NCBI GenBank assembly: GCA_964406155.1 | Contig: CAYOQR010000024.1 | Span: forward strand, 1 to 64,000 | From: Dongia_B sp964406155 | GTDB taxonomy: Bacteria; Pseudomonadota; Alphaproteobacteria; Dongiales; Dongiaceae | Direction of reading: 5' to 3' | Length of the DNA stretch: 64,000 nucleotides | Part shown: one piece after another, positions 41,270 through 49,575 of the stretch | How the letters are laid out: the number at the start of each line of letters is the position of its first letter | Position numbering within the stretch: the stretch's first letter is position 1 | Program-made: the position numbers and the translations under genes | Notes under the pieces: model-generated | What the model saw: only the letters and a program-made list of their open reading frames with translations | Told to the model about the DNA's origin: nothing | The model's database searches: none

Positions 41270-42036
41270 GTCGTTCTCCGTCGCAGCAGAAGATGTTCGA
41301 GAAGGCTGGCGCTCTTGTTGAAGGCGATGCCGATCAGGCCCAGCAGCAGCACGCAGACCAGGACCAGATCCATCTGGAAGAGCTGGCGCCCCTCCATCAT
41401 CCGGCCGCCGATGCCGGGCGCGATGGTCATGAAGATCTCGGCGGCGACGGTTGCCTGCCAGGCATAGATCAAGCCCGCCTGCAGCCCGGTGAAGATCTGC
41501 GGCAGGCTGGCCGGCAGGCCGATCAGGCGGATGAAATCCAGCCGGCCGAGGGTCAGGACCGCGCCCAGCTCCCGATAGCTTTGCGGCAAGGCGCGCCAGG
41601 CCTGCCAGCTCGTGGTGAGGTTGGGCTGGAAGGCGGCGAGGGCGATGAAGGCGATCTTGCCGATCTCGCCGGCGCCGAACCAGACGGCGATCAGCGGCAC
41701 CCAGGCAAAGAGCGCGATCTGGCGATGGACCCGCAGCATCGGCCCGAACAGCCGCTCGGCCGTGGCGGAGAGGCCGAGCAGCGTCCCGCCGGCGATGCCG
41801 GCGAGGCTGCCGATGACGAAGCCGGCGACATCGCGCAACAGGCTGGCGCCGAGATCGACCATCAGCATGCCGTCATGACTCTCATGCCAGGCGCGGCGCA
41901 GAACGGCCTCGGGCGCCGGCAGGATTTGTGGATCGACCCAACCCAGATGACTGGAAGCCGACCACAGGACCAGCAGGCCCAATGGCAGGGCTGTGGCACG
42001 CCACGCATGCCAGGGGCGGGAATCGCGACCGCTCAT
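41266..42036 (-). CDS. ssuC: ABC transporter permease, SsuC/TauC-like (second of two)
   Basis: 256 residues, about six helices, with the permease loop EAA motif region GKIAFIALAAFQPNLTTSWQAWRALPQSYRELGAVLTLGRLDF(I). It overlaps the next gene on each side by ATGA-type junctions, so translation is coupled. Sulfonate-type importers usually have one permease used as a dimer; two different copies suggest a heterodimer. The first few residues (MSGRDSRPWHAWRATALPLG) are ordinary. Confidence 0.8.
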   Translation of the reverse strand: MSGRDSRPWHAWRATALPLGLLVLWSASSHLGWVDPQILPAPEAVLRRAWHESHDGMLMVDLGASLLRDVAGFVIGSLAGIAGGTLLGLSATAERLFGPMLRVHRQIALFAWVPLIAVWFGAGEIGKIAFIALAAFQPNLTTSWQAWRALPQSYRELGAVLTLGRLDFIRLIGLPASLPQIFTGLQAGLIYAWQATVAAEIFMTIAPGIGGRMMEGRQLFQMDLVLVCVLLLGLIGIAFNKSASLLEHLLLRRRTT

Positions 42037-42956
42037 GCCGGCATTTCCCAGCGCTGTAAATGGCGGGCGATGCGGCCGAGCGTCCAGTCGAAGGCGAAGC
42101 CGATCAGGCCGATGACGATCATGGCGGCGAGCACCAGTTCAAGTTGGAAGAGCTGGCGGCCATAGGCCATCTGATAGCCGAGCCCTTCGGTCGAGGCGAG
42201 CAGCTCCACCGCCACCAGGGTCTGCCAGCCATTGGCGAGGCCCTCGCGCAGGCCGGTGAAGATGGCAGGTATGGCGGCGGGCAGGATGATGATGCCGAAG
42301 GTGTCACGGCGGTTGAAGGTCAGGACCTGACCGACCTCGCGATAGGTGGCGGGCACGTCGCGGATGCCCTGATAGGTGCCGAGGGTGATGGGGATGAAGG
42401 CGGCGAGGGCGATGATGATGGTCTTCAGCGCCTCGTCGATGCCGACCAGCAGGATCAGGAGCGGCACCCAGCCAAGGATCGGCACCTGGCTGACCGCCAG
42501 GAAGACCGGATCGACATAGGCGCGCAAGCGGGGCGACAGCGCCATGCCGGCGCCGAGCAGCAGGCCGACCGCCGCGCCGGCCGCAAAACCGCGCAGCACG
42601 CGTAGCAAGCTGATCAGCGTGTCGCCGACCAGGCTGCCGTCGCGCCAGCCATCCGCCACGGTCTGCAAAACGACGGCGGGGGCGGGAAGGATCTGCTCCG
42701 GCACCCAGCCATATTGCGCGCCGAAGCGCCAGGCGAGCAGCAGGGCCAGGGGAACGGCGAAGCCCAAGGCGGTCTTCAGGAGGAAGTGGTCGCCCCACCA
42801 CCGGTCACGTGGGTACTGGCCGCGAGGGAGGGCCTTGTAACCGGTGCCCACGTAATCGGTGGTGGAGCGGGGAGCGGCGGCAGATTCCCCGAGGACGGGA
42901 ACGGATCGCTCAGCCAACGGGCCGATCGTGGCCAGGAATTGTTCCGCGTTGCTCAT
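42033..42956 (-). CDS. ssuC: ABC transporter permease, SsuC/TauC-like (first of two)
   Basis: 307 residues. The N-terminal 50 residues (STTDYVGTGYKALPRGQYPRDRWWGDHFLLK) are a cytoplasmic extension. The core has six helices and the permease coupling segment EALKTIIIALAAFIPITLGTYQGIRDVPATYREVGQVLTFNRRDTFG. It is paralogous to the 256-residue permease. The gene lies 77 bases after the binding-protein gene. The pair should form the channel for the sulfur compound captured by the binding protein. Confidence 0.8.
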   Translation of the reverse strand: MSNAEQFLATIGPLAERSVPVLGESAAAPRSTTDYVGTGYKALPRGQYPRDRWWGDHFLLKTALGFAVPLALLLAWRFGAQYGWVPEQILPAPAVVLQTVADGWRDGSLVGDTLISLLRVLRGFAAGAAVGLLLGAGMALSPRLRAYVDPVFLAVSQVPILGWVPLLILLVGIDEALKTIIIALAAFIPITLGTYQGIRDVPATYREVGQVLTFNRRDTFGIIILPAAIPAIFTGLREGLANGWQTLVAVELLASTEGLGYQMAYGRQLFQLELVLAAMIVIGLIGFAFDWTLGRIARHLQRWEMPA

Positions 42957-43033
42957 CTCTGCCGCCTCTCGTCTGGTTGCGGGTTATCGGTCGCGGTGTG
43001 GCGGCTTACGGGAAACGGCTTACGCGACCCGAG

Positions 43034-44131
43034 TTACTGGGCCGCCGCCTGCTTCTGCTGCTCGACGCTGCCGGTGGAAACCTTCTTGCCCTCGGCATCG
43101 AAATGCGACCAGTAAGTCTCCAGGCCGAGTTCCTTCAGGGCGGCTTCGAGATATTTCGGCTCGATCCAGCTCTCGATATCGACATCCTTCTTGATCAGGC
43201 CATAGGCCTTGGCCTTCGCCGCCTTGTCCTTGTAGCGGGCGATGATGTAGTCATCGATCACGGCGGTGTTGCGCGACGCCAATGTGCGGCCCTCGAAGTC
43301 TTGCCTGAAGCTCTCGGCTGGCACGCCGGACTTGGCCCAGACTTCGAAAACCTGATCGCGGTTCTTTTCATCCGATCCCCAGGCGGCCGCCTTGACGAAG
43401 GCCTTGACGACGCGGCCGGTCAAATCGGGATGCGCCTTCTCGAAATCCTCGGTGACGAAGACGGCGGCGTTGGGGCCGAAGATCGGCAGGTCGTTCTTGC
43501 TGGCATAGACGATCTTGACGATGCCGCGCTTCTGCAGGTCGAGATATTCCTCGCCGCCGAAAGAGGCATCGACATTACCGGAGGTGAGGGCGGCCAGGCT
43601 GTCGGCCGTCGTCAGGCTGACGAACTTGATGTCCTTTTCCGTCAGGTGATGCGCGGCGAGGACGGCATCGGCGGCGATCTGCAGGTTGGTGCCGCGGAAC
43701 TGCGCCACCTTATGGCCTTTCAGGTCCTCGATGCTGTTGATGTTGGAATTCGGCGAGACCGCGAGATAGAGTGCTGCATGCTCGGCGGCGGGGAGCAGGA
43801 ACTCCGTCTTCAATCCGCGTGAGCGGCCGACGATCGAGGGCAGGTCGCCAAGCCCGGCGGCGAAGTCGAGCTGCTTGGCGGCCAGGGCTTCGTTCAGCTC
43901 GGGACCGGCGCCGCGGAAGAAGGTCCACTGCACCTTGACGTCGGGATCGTTCTTGAACTCGTCCTCGAGATAGTGGCCGACATGGGCCAGCGAGACACTG
44001 TCGCCATAGCCATAGGCCCGGTTATCGACGCCGACGCCGGGATAGCCGACGCGGATCACGGTCTGGTCGGCGAGCGCGGTGCCGCTGACCAGCAGGCTGC
44101 CGACGAGGGTGGCGAGGAAAAAGCGTTTCAT
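43034..44131 (-). CDS. ssuA: Sulfonate-type ABC substrate-binding protein
   Basis: 365 residues with a signal peptide (MKRFFLATLVGSLLVSGTALA). The mature chain has the SsuA/TauA fold (IRVGYPGVGVDNRAYGYGDS; KVAQFRGTNLQIAADAVLAAHHLTEKDIKFVSL). The extra residue GGEEYLDLQKRGIVKIVYASK is a family-typical substrate loop. It would bind an alkanesulfonate or sulfate ester in the periplasm. The ATG at 44131 is preceded by AGGA; a start at 44149 would spoil the signal. Downstream lie the two permease genes and the ATPase gene. Confidence 0.83.
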   Translation of the reverse strand: MKRFFLATLVGSLLVSGTALADQTVIRVGYPGVGVDNRAYGYGDSVSLAHVGHYLEDEFKNDPDVKVQWTFFRGAGPELNEALAAKQLDFAAGLGDLPSIVGRSRGLKTEFLLPAAEHAALYLAVSPNSNINSIEDLKGHKVAQFRGTNLQIAADAVLAAHHLTEKDIKFVSLTTADSLAALTSGNVDASFGGEEYLDLQKRGIVKIVYASKNDLPIFGPNAAVFVTEDFEKAHPDLTGRVVKAFVKAAAWGSDEKNRDQVFEVWAKSGVPAESFRQDFEGRTLASRNTAVIDDYIIARYKDKAAKAKAYGLIKKDVDIESWIEPKYLEAALKELGLETYWSHFDAEGKKVSTGSVEQQKQAAAQ

Positions 44132-44274
44132 TTGATCAAGTCCTTCCATTGCGGCCGCACGCCTGCGCCGGCCGGTGTCATGTTGTTTGCGGTTGATCTG
44201 TCAGCGGCGCTCAGATGAGCGCGAGGCTACATCGCGTGGAGATCTCAGTTGCCAATGCCTGTATCGTCACTAAA

Positions 44275-44620
44275 GGAACAGGTGCAGCATCCACCATGGA
44301 CCCTCGGGTCAAGCCCGAGGGTGACAAGAGGAGATGAGGTCGATTGCGAGCGATGCGGTTTGACAGTTCAAGGAGGCGACGCCAACCGTACACTCTCTTG
44401 TCATTGCCGGGCTTGACCCGGCAATCCATGACAGAGGCCGTGCTTGATATTGCCATACGCCTCGACCAGCGAATGTCGGTATGCGCCGATGGAGTGAGGT
44501 CCGAGAGTGACAGAGGGGAATGAGGCGGACGTACAGCGTCACGCACGGCGGTAACCTCCACTCCGCTTGTCATCCCCGGGCTTGTCATCCCCGGGCTTGA
44601 CCCGGGGATCCATCGCCGTC
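44275..44620. repeat. R3 repeat cluster between tauD-like and ssuA-like genes
   Basis: Three R3 modules lie here: ATGGACCCTCGGGTCAAGCC (from 44297), GCCGGGCTTGACCCGGCAAT (from 44406), and a final pair in which the 17-mer CTTGTCATCCCCGGGCT-type segment is duplicated in tandem near 44567-44602. The block separates the dioxygenase from the transporter genes. No gene is supported in 44132-44687. Confidence 0.8.
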
Positions 44621-44687
44621 GAGCGCGGTGCTCAGATTGATATGAGCGAAGTTCAAGCATCTGATGCTTCCGGAAGAAGATGGTCGA

Positions 44688-45617
44688 TTACGGATGCGTC
44701 GGGCGCAGCGGTGTCACCTTCTGTCGAGTAGTGCTGTGGCGGCCGTCGAGGCTGACCGGCACGTCGCCGGCGATGGTGGAGCGGCGCATGACGCGGTGCT
44801 GGTCGCCGTAATCGTTGATGGCGTAATGCTGCGTCGCACGGTTGTCCCAGATCGCGACGTCGCCCGCCTGCCAGCGCCAGCGGATGGTGTTCTCCAGCCG
44901 GGTCACATGGCCTTGCAGCAGATCGAACAGCCGCGCGGAATCGATATTGTTATGACCGACGAAACGCTGGATGAAATAGCCGAGGATCAGTGAGGGCTCG
45001 CCGGTTTCCGGATGGATGCGTACCACCGGATGCTCGGTCTCATAGACCGTGGCGGCGAAGGTTTCGTCGTAATGCTTGCGCTCCGCCGCTGTGGCATCGG
45101 GCCGCTGGGCGGCGTAGTCGTATTTGTTGCTGTGGACCGCCCAGAGCCGGTTCGCCAGTTCCTTCAACTCGGGGCTCAGCCGGTCATAGGCATCGACCGT
45201 ATTGGCCCAGACGGTATCGCCGCCATGATCCGGCACCTTGACCGCGCGCAGGATCGAGATCTGCGGATAGGCATCGACGAAGGTGACATCGGTATGCCAC
45301 TGATCGGCCTTGCCGTTCCCGTTGGCGGTATCGAGTTCCAGGATGGCGGCGGAGCCGCTGCGCACCTTCTCCGTCGGATGCGCCACGAGCTCGCCGAACA
45401 ACTGGGCGAAACGTTCCTGCTCCGCGTCACTGAGGTGATCCTGGCCCCGGAAGAAAATCACCCGATGCTGCAGCAGGGTCTGGCGAATGGCGGTCACAGT
45501 CTCCGGCGAGAGATTGCCGCCGAGACGGATGCCGGAAATCTCGGCGCCGATGCGCCCGGCGATGCGGCGCAGGTCGAAGGGCAGGGCAACCGGCACGTCT
45601 TTACGCAAGGCAGTCAT
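44688..45617 (-). CDS. Fe(II)/2-oxoglutarate dioxygenase, TauD/AtsK-like
   Basis: 309 residues. The metal triad is His108 and Asp110 in WHTDVTF and His264 in NRATQHYA; Arg279 in HRVMRRST is the 2-oxoglutarate carboxylate ligand. The enzyme would split a C-S or sulfate-ester bond by hydroxylation, releasing sulfite or sulfate. Sequence style (KVRSGSAAILELDTANGNGKADQWHTD; ERKHYDETFAATVYETEHPVVRIHPETGE) is closer to AtsK alkylsulfatase than to TauD. AGGAGG lies 6 bases before the ATG. It precedes the importer genes on the same strand, giving uptake followed by desulfonation. Confidence 0.86.
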   Translation of the reverse strand: MTALRKDVPVALPFDLRRIAGRIGAEISGIRLGGNLSPETVTAIRQTLLQHRVIFFRGQDHLSDAEQERFAQLFGELVAHPTEKVRSGSAAILELDTANGNGKADQWHTDVTFVDAYPQISILRAVKVPDHGGDTVWANTVDAYDRLSPELKELANRLWAVHSNKYDYAAQRPDATAAERKHYDETFAATVYETEHPVVRIHPETGEPSLILGYFIQRFVGHNNIDSARLFDLLQGHVTRLENTIRWRWQAGDVAIWDNRATQHYAINDYGDQHRVMRRSTIAGDVPVSLDGRHSTTRQKVTPLRPTHP

Positions 45618-45909
45618 GGCGTTCCTCCTCGGGAGACAGGGGTTATGTGGTTGGGTTGGGATGTGGCGTTCACACCCTGTCGATAATCCCTAGTTGTTGA
45701 CTGGGGTAAAGCGAGCAATTCTTTGAGGCGCGGCAAGGAAAGCTTGGGCGCCGTGGCATGGCTCTCGCGGCGGCAATGCGATTCAGCATGGGAGACACCG
45801 GACGCCGATGTTATCCTTGCCTGCTTCTGCAACTGTCGCGCGTTTACCCGTCGGCCCCGCTTGCCGGAACGTCGTCGGCGACCGCCGACCCAAAGGGGAG
45901 AGGGCTTAT

Positions 45910-46386
45910 ATGCAGGCAAGATCGACACGGAAACAGGTACTGACCCATCTGGCTGTGGTGCTCTCGGCCGGCTTGATGTCGGCTGCCGTTCTATTGGTGC
46001 CGGCGGCCATGGCCGGTTCGGCCAAGCTCAATCTGGTGGAGCGGGCGACGACCGATGCCGTCACCGATCTCGGCGCCAAGGGCGACAGCGCCGGCGATCT
46101 GCTGACCTTCGCCAACGAGGTCTATGACGCGAAGAACGCGACGAAAGTCGGCACCGATAACGGCTGGTGCATCCGCACCGTGCCGGGCAAGGCCTGGGAA
46201 TGCTTCTGGACGCTGATTTTGCCCAAGGGGCAGATCACCGTCGAGGGACCGTTCCTCGATGCCGGCGATTCCGTGCTGGCGGTAACCGGCGGCACCGGCG
46301 CCTATCGCGGCGCGCGCGGCGAGATGGCCTTGCATGCCCGCGACGCCAAGGGCTCGGAATACGATTTCAAATACACGCTGAACTGA
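45910..46386 (+). CDS. Secreted allene-oxide-cyclase-like barrel protein
   Basis: 158 residues with a signal peptide (KQVLTHLAVVLSAGLMSAAVLLVPAAMAG). The mature part has NLVERATTDAVTDLGAKGDSAGDLLTFANEVYD, one WCIRTVPGKAWEC Cys pair, and GDSVLAVTGGTGAYRGARGEM, the AOC/dirigent-like barrel pattern. Bacterial members are of unknown activity; they may bind small lipids. GGGGAG precedes the ATG at 45910. It converges on the LysR gene, with one base between the stops. Bases 45618-45909 between this and the dioxygenase hold no gene that I can support. Confidence 0.75.
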   Translation: MQARSTRKQVLTHLAVVLSAGLMSAAVLLVPAAMAGSAKLNLVERATTDAVTDLGAKGDSAGDLLTFANEVYDAKNATKVGTDNGWCIRTVPGKAWECFWTLILPKGQITVEGPFLDAGDSVLAVTGGTGAYRGARGEMALHARDAKGSEYDFKYTLN

Positions 46387-46387
46387 G

Positions 46388-47326
46388 TTACCGCTCGGCC
46401 GCTTGATCGACCGGCTCATCGGCGGGCAGCAGCAGCTCGCCGAGCAGGCGGCCTTTCGGCGTCTCGAAGAAGCCGCGTGGCGCGACCAGGTGATAGCCCC
46501 GCCGCGAGGTGAGCGGCTTGTCCGACAAGACGACCAGCGTGCCGGATGTCAGCAGGTCCTGGATGATGCCGACCCATCCCAGGGCTATGCCCGCACCTTG
46601 CAGGGCCTGATGGATGGCGATGCCGTGATTGGTCACGGTCATGTGCCGGTCGATGCTTTTTGCCTTGGGCGCGCGGGCCTGCTGCCAGTCGCTCCAGGTG
46701 AACCAGCGATGCTCGCTGTCGTCGAGATGAATCAGCGGGCCCGCTTCCAGCAGCTTCGTTGGCGACGGGGGCCCCGGATTCCGGCCCAGATTCTGGAGCA
46801 GGCAGGGCGCGGCGATGGGGACGACGATTTCGGGGATCAGCAGCTTCGCGTCATATCCCGGCCAGCGTTCGTGTTCAGTGGCGTCACCGAAGAGAATGGC
46901 GCAATCGGTTTCCTCGATCGGGATGTCGCGGTCGAGTTCCGCCGTGGTGACGCGCGCGGTCAGAGCGGGCGACGTGGCCTTCAACCGCGCGAGGCGCGGC
47001 AGCAGCCAGAAGGCGGCGATGCCGGGATAGGTGGCGATGGTGAGCGCGGCATCCGGCTGGGAGCGGCGCAGGCGGATGCTGGCGCGTTCCAGGTCGCGCA
47101 AAGACTGCGCCACCTCGCGATAATAGAGATCGGCCGCGCCGGTCGGCAGCGTCTGCGCACCATGCTTGGTGAAGAGCGTGGTGCCGAGATCGGCTTCCAG
47201 CAAGCGGATCTGATGGCTGATCGCCGGCTGTCCGACATTCAGTTCCTGGGCGGCGCGGGTGAAACTGCCGAGGCGATAGCAGGCTTCGAAGGCGCGGACG
47301 GCTTTCAGGGGTGGAAGCTGTTTCAT
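46388..47326 (-). CDS. LysR-type regulator (GcvA-like) of the dmdA-like gene
   Basis: 312 residues starting at MKQLPPLKAVRAFEACYRLGSF (the ATG at 47329 is an alternative). The N-terminal helix-turn-helix is TRAAQELNVGQPAISHQIRLLEADLGTTLF; the effector domain shows LTIATYPGIAAFWLLPRLARLKATSP, GcvA-like. A TGATAA-N11-TTATCA site lies just upstream (47339-47361), as expected for self-control. The gene is divergent from the dmdA-like gene, so the regulator likely controls it in response to a sulfur or one-carbon signal. Confidence 0.85.
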   Translation of the reverse strand: MKQLPPLKAVRAFEACYRLGSFTRAAQELNVGQPAISHQIRLLEADLGTTLFTKHGAQTLPTGAADLYYREVAQSLRDLERASIRLRRSQPDAALTIATYPGIAAFWLLPRLARLKATSPALTARVTTAELDRDIPIEETDCAILFGDATEHERWPGYDAKLLIPEIVVPIAAPCLLQNLGRNPGPPSPTKLLEAGPLIHLDDSEHRWFTWSDWQQARAPKAKSIDRHMTVTNHGIAIHQALQGAGIALGWVGIIQDLLTSGTLVVLSDKPLTSRRGYHLVAPRGFFETPKGRLLGELLLPADEPVDQAAER

Positions 47327-47338
47327 CATCGATCCAAT

Positions 47339-47361
47339 TGATAATGACATGAATTTTATCA
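47339..47361. promoter_or_regulatory. LysR box TGATAA-N11-TTATCA
   Basis: Perfect 6-base arms with 11 bases between, the T-N11-A form of a LysR-type site. It lies 13 bases before the regulator's start and about 85 bases before the dmdA-like start. Confidence 0.65.
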
Positions 47362-47395
47362 GCGATTTCAAGCAAGAGAAAGCGGGATAGGCTCC

Positions 47396-47424
47396 GATCA
47401 TCGATAACGTCTACATCGATCATC
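47396..47424. promoter_or_regulatory. Second inverted repeat upstream of the dmdA-like gene
   Basis: GATCATCGAT (47396-47405) and ATCGATCATC (47415-47424) pair at 9 of 10 positions around nine bases. It ends 20 bases before the ATG at 47445 and is a candidate activation or repression site for the divergent LysR regulator. Confidence 0.45.
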
Positions 47425-47444
47425 CTTAGCCGCAGGAGATTGCC

Positions 47445-48587
47445 ATGACCGCCCGCTCATTCTCGCTCTCGGTCTCGCACCGGACCCGCCGGACGCCGTT
47501 TTCCGACCGGGTGGAGCAAGAGGGGGTGAAGGCCTATACCGTCTATAACCATATGCTGCTGCCGACCGTGTTCCGTTCCCTCGAGGAGGATTACTGGCAT
47601 CTGAAGCGGCATGTACAGGTCTGGGATGTCGGCTGCGAGCGGCAGGTGGAGATCGCCGGGCCGGATGCCGCGCGCCTCGTGCGGATGATGACGCCGCGCG
47701 ATCTCGGCAAGGCGACGATCGGCCAGTGCCTTTATGCGCCGCTGGTGGATGAGGCCGGCGGCCTCATCAACGATCCGGTGCTTCTCAAGCTTGCCGAGGA
47801 TCGCTTCTGGCTGTCGATCGCCGATTCAGACGTGCTCCTCTGGGCCAAGGGCCTGGCTTTAGGCGCAAGGCTCGATGTCACAGTCACCGAGCCGGAGGTC
47901 TGGCCGCTGGCGGTACAGGGGCCGAAGGCCGAAACCTTGATGGCGCGACTGTTCGGCGAAACCGTGCGGGAGATCGGCTTCTTCCGTTTCCGTCATCTCT
48001 CGTTCCAGAATCATCCGATGGTGGTGGCGCGCTCCGGCTGGAGCAAGCAGGGCGGTTTCGAGATTTATCTCGACCGCGCCGAGTTGGGCGAGCCGCTCTG
48101 GGATGCGCTGATGGAAGCCGGGCGCGATCTCGAGGTCGCGCCGGGCTGTCCCAATGCAATCGAGCGCATCGAAGGCGGCCTGCTCTCTTACGGCAATGAC
48201 ATGACCCGCGCCAACAATCCCCTGGAATGCGGGTTGGAGAAATACTGCCATCTTGACCGGCCGGACGAGTTCATCGGCAAGGCCGCCTTGCGGCGCATCG
48301 CCGAGGCGGGTATCCGGCAGCGCATCTGCGGGCTGAGGATCGCGACCTCGACGCTGCCGCCCTGCTATGGCGACTGGCCTGTTCTCGCCGGCGACCGCGT
48401 GATCGGCATGGTCAGTTCGGCGGCCGTCTCGCCGGCGATTGTCCCATTGGCGGCCGGATTGGGGGCTGGGCAGGGGCTCGCTTTCGCCATGCTCGCCCGG
48501 GGATATTGGGATCCCGGCCTTGGCGTCCAGGTTCGCACACCGGCGGGGCTGTTACCGGCGACGGTTGCCGCATTACCTTTCGTCTGA
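47445..48587 (+). CDS. dmdA: DmdA-like tetrahydrofolate-dependent demethylase (GcvT family)
   Basis: 380 residues. The sequence resembles DMSP demethylase DmdA more than the glycine-cleavage T protein. RRTPFSDRVEQEGVKAYTVYNHMLLPTVF (residues 16-43), HVQVWDVGCERQVEI, and SGWSKQGGFEIY (197-208) are segments I recall from marine DmdA. DmdA transfers a methyl group from dimethylsulfoniopropionate to tetrahydrofolate, leaving methylmercaptopropionate. Substrate in this organism is unproved. GGAG lies 7 bases before the ATG. Its own LysR regulator is divergent. The neighbouring sulfonate genes make a sulfur-related role plausible. Confidence 0.8.
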   Translation: MTARSFSLSVSHRTRRTPFSDRVEQEGVKAYTVYNHMLLPTVFRSLEEDYWHLKRHVQVWDVGCERQVEIAGPDAARLVRMMTPRDLGKATIGQCLYAPLVDEAGGLINDPVLLKLAEDRFWLSIADSDVLLWAKGLALGARLDVTVTEPEVWPLAVQGPKAETLMARLFGETVREIGFFRFRHLSFQNHPMVVARSGWSKQGGFEIYLDRAELGEPLWDALMEAGRDLEVAPGCPNAIERIEGGLLSYGNDMTRANNPLECGLEKYCHLDRPDEFIGKAALRRIAEAGIRQRICGLRIATSTLPPCYGDWPVLAGDRVIGMVSSAAVSPAIVPLAAGLGAGQGLAFAMLARGYWDPGLGVQVRTPAGLLPATVAALPFV

Positions 48588-48650
48588 GGCGGCCTTTCGT
48601 AAGGAGGTTGGCGCAAATGCCTTGCAGGCGACGGGTGTGGTGTAGGATAT

Positions 48651-48677
48651 ATAAGAGGTAGGTTTCAGGCATCTTAT
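48651..48677. promoter_or_regulatory. NsrR-box-like palindrome before nsrR
   Basis: ATAAGAGG and CATCTTAT are the outer arms of a 27-base imperfect palindrome, resembling the AAGATG-N-CATCTT form of NsrR sites. A TATATAAG sequence, a -10-like element, overlaps its left edge. It ends 19 bases upstream of the ATG at 48697, fitting autoregulation. Confidence 0.55.
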
Positions 48678-48696
48678 CGGAGACATCCTGTCCGGC

Positions 48697-49185
48697 ATGC
48701 CTGGTGCCGCTTCGACCGACCCGCAGCCTGGATTGGACCGTCGCTTGCGCCTGACCCTCCACACGGATTATTCCCTACGTCTGCTCATGCTCCTCGCCTT
48801 GGAGCCGGATGAGCTGCACACGATCGAAGAGGTCGCGCGCCGCTACGGCATTTCCCGCAACCACCTGATGAAGGTGACCCAGACCCTGGCCCAGGCGGGA
48901 TTCGTCGACAGCCTGCGGGGGCGGGGCGGTGGTCTGCGCCTGGCGAAACCGGCGGACAAGATCATCTTGGGCGATGTGGTGCGGGCGACGGAAGACGGCT
49001 TCGACCTGGTGGAATGCTTTGACCGCAAGACCAATAGCTGCGTCGTCGCGCCGGTCTGCGGCCTGCGCGGCCCCCTGGAGGAAGCGGTGCTCGCCTTCCT
49101 CGCGGCCCTCGACGGCTATTCCCTGGCCGACCTCGTCGCCAATCCCGGATCGATGCGCCGCATGCGCCTGCTGCTGGCGGGCTGA
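48697..49185 (+). CDS. nsrR: Rrf2-family regulator, NsrR-like
   Basis: 162 residues. A winged helix typical of NsrR follows a short tail: LRLTLHTDYSLRLLMLLALEPDELHTIEEVARRYGISRNHLMKVTQTLAQAGFVDSLRGRGGGLRLAK. Three cysteines (ECFDRKTNSCVVAPVC) match the cluster-binding Cys of NsrR, which holds an iron-sulfur cluster that reacts with nitric oxide. The ATG at 48697 gives a 17-residue tail before the conserved LRLTLHTDYS start, and the ribosome site is poor. The palindromes before this gene and before the globin at 49576 point to a small NO regulon. Confidence 0.82.
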   Translation: MPGAASTDPQPGLDRRLRLTLHTDYSLRLLMLLALEPDELHTIEEVARRYGISRNHLMKVTQTLAQAGFVDSLRGRGGGLRLAKPADKIILGDVVRATEDGFDLVECFDRKTNSCVVAPVCGLRGPLEEAVLAFLAALDGYSLADLVANPGSMRRMRLLLAG

Positions 49186-49236
49186 TACACGAGGGGCTTT
49201 AAGGGCTCTTTTGCTGGGGAAGTCCGGGCTTTCATT

Positions 49237-49389
49237 ACCCCCCACCCTGACCCTCCCCCGCAAGGGGGGAGGGAAATGGCACGTCGTCTGCTGATGCGAC
49301 TGTCCTGAATCTTCGCTGGCCATCCTCCGGAAAAATGGCACCACATTCCCTCCCCCTTGCAGGGGAGGGTTAGGGGTAGGGTGGGGGGA
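49237..49389. repeat. Inverted pair of R2 repeats
   Basis: Copy 1 at 49237-49277 (CCCCACCCTGACCCTCCCCC) and an inverted copy at 49344-49389 flank 66 bases. This repeats the architecture at 26970-27122. It sits between nsrR and the globin gene. Confidence 0.8.
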
Positions 49390-49502
49390 ATGCAGCGCAA
49401 GATTGGTTAGCTGGAAATACGAGTTCCAGTCCGCGCAGGGCCCGCTGTGGTTACGGCACAACTCTTCAATACGACACAGGGCCAAGTTGTCGCAGGGTGT
49501 AA

Positions 49503-49523
49503 AGAGGTATTGAAAATACCTCT
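49503..49523. promoter_or_regulatory. Perfect palindrome, NsrR-box-like, before the globin gene
   Basis: AGAGGTATT-GAA-AATACCTCT is a perfect 9-3-9 inverted repeat. It shares the AAGAGGTA half-site with the site upstream of nsrR and begins 73 bases before the globin ATG. The A/T-rich stretch that follows would hold the promoter. Confidence 0.65.
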
Positions 49524-49575
49524 ATTTTCGAGATAAATAAACAACGTCAATGCCTCTTATATCAGGTACCCGCCC

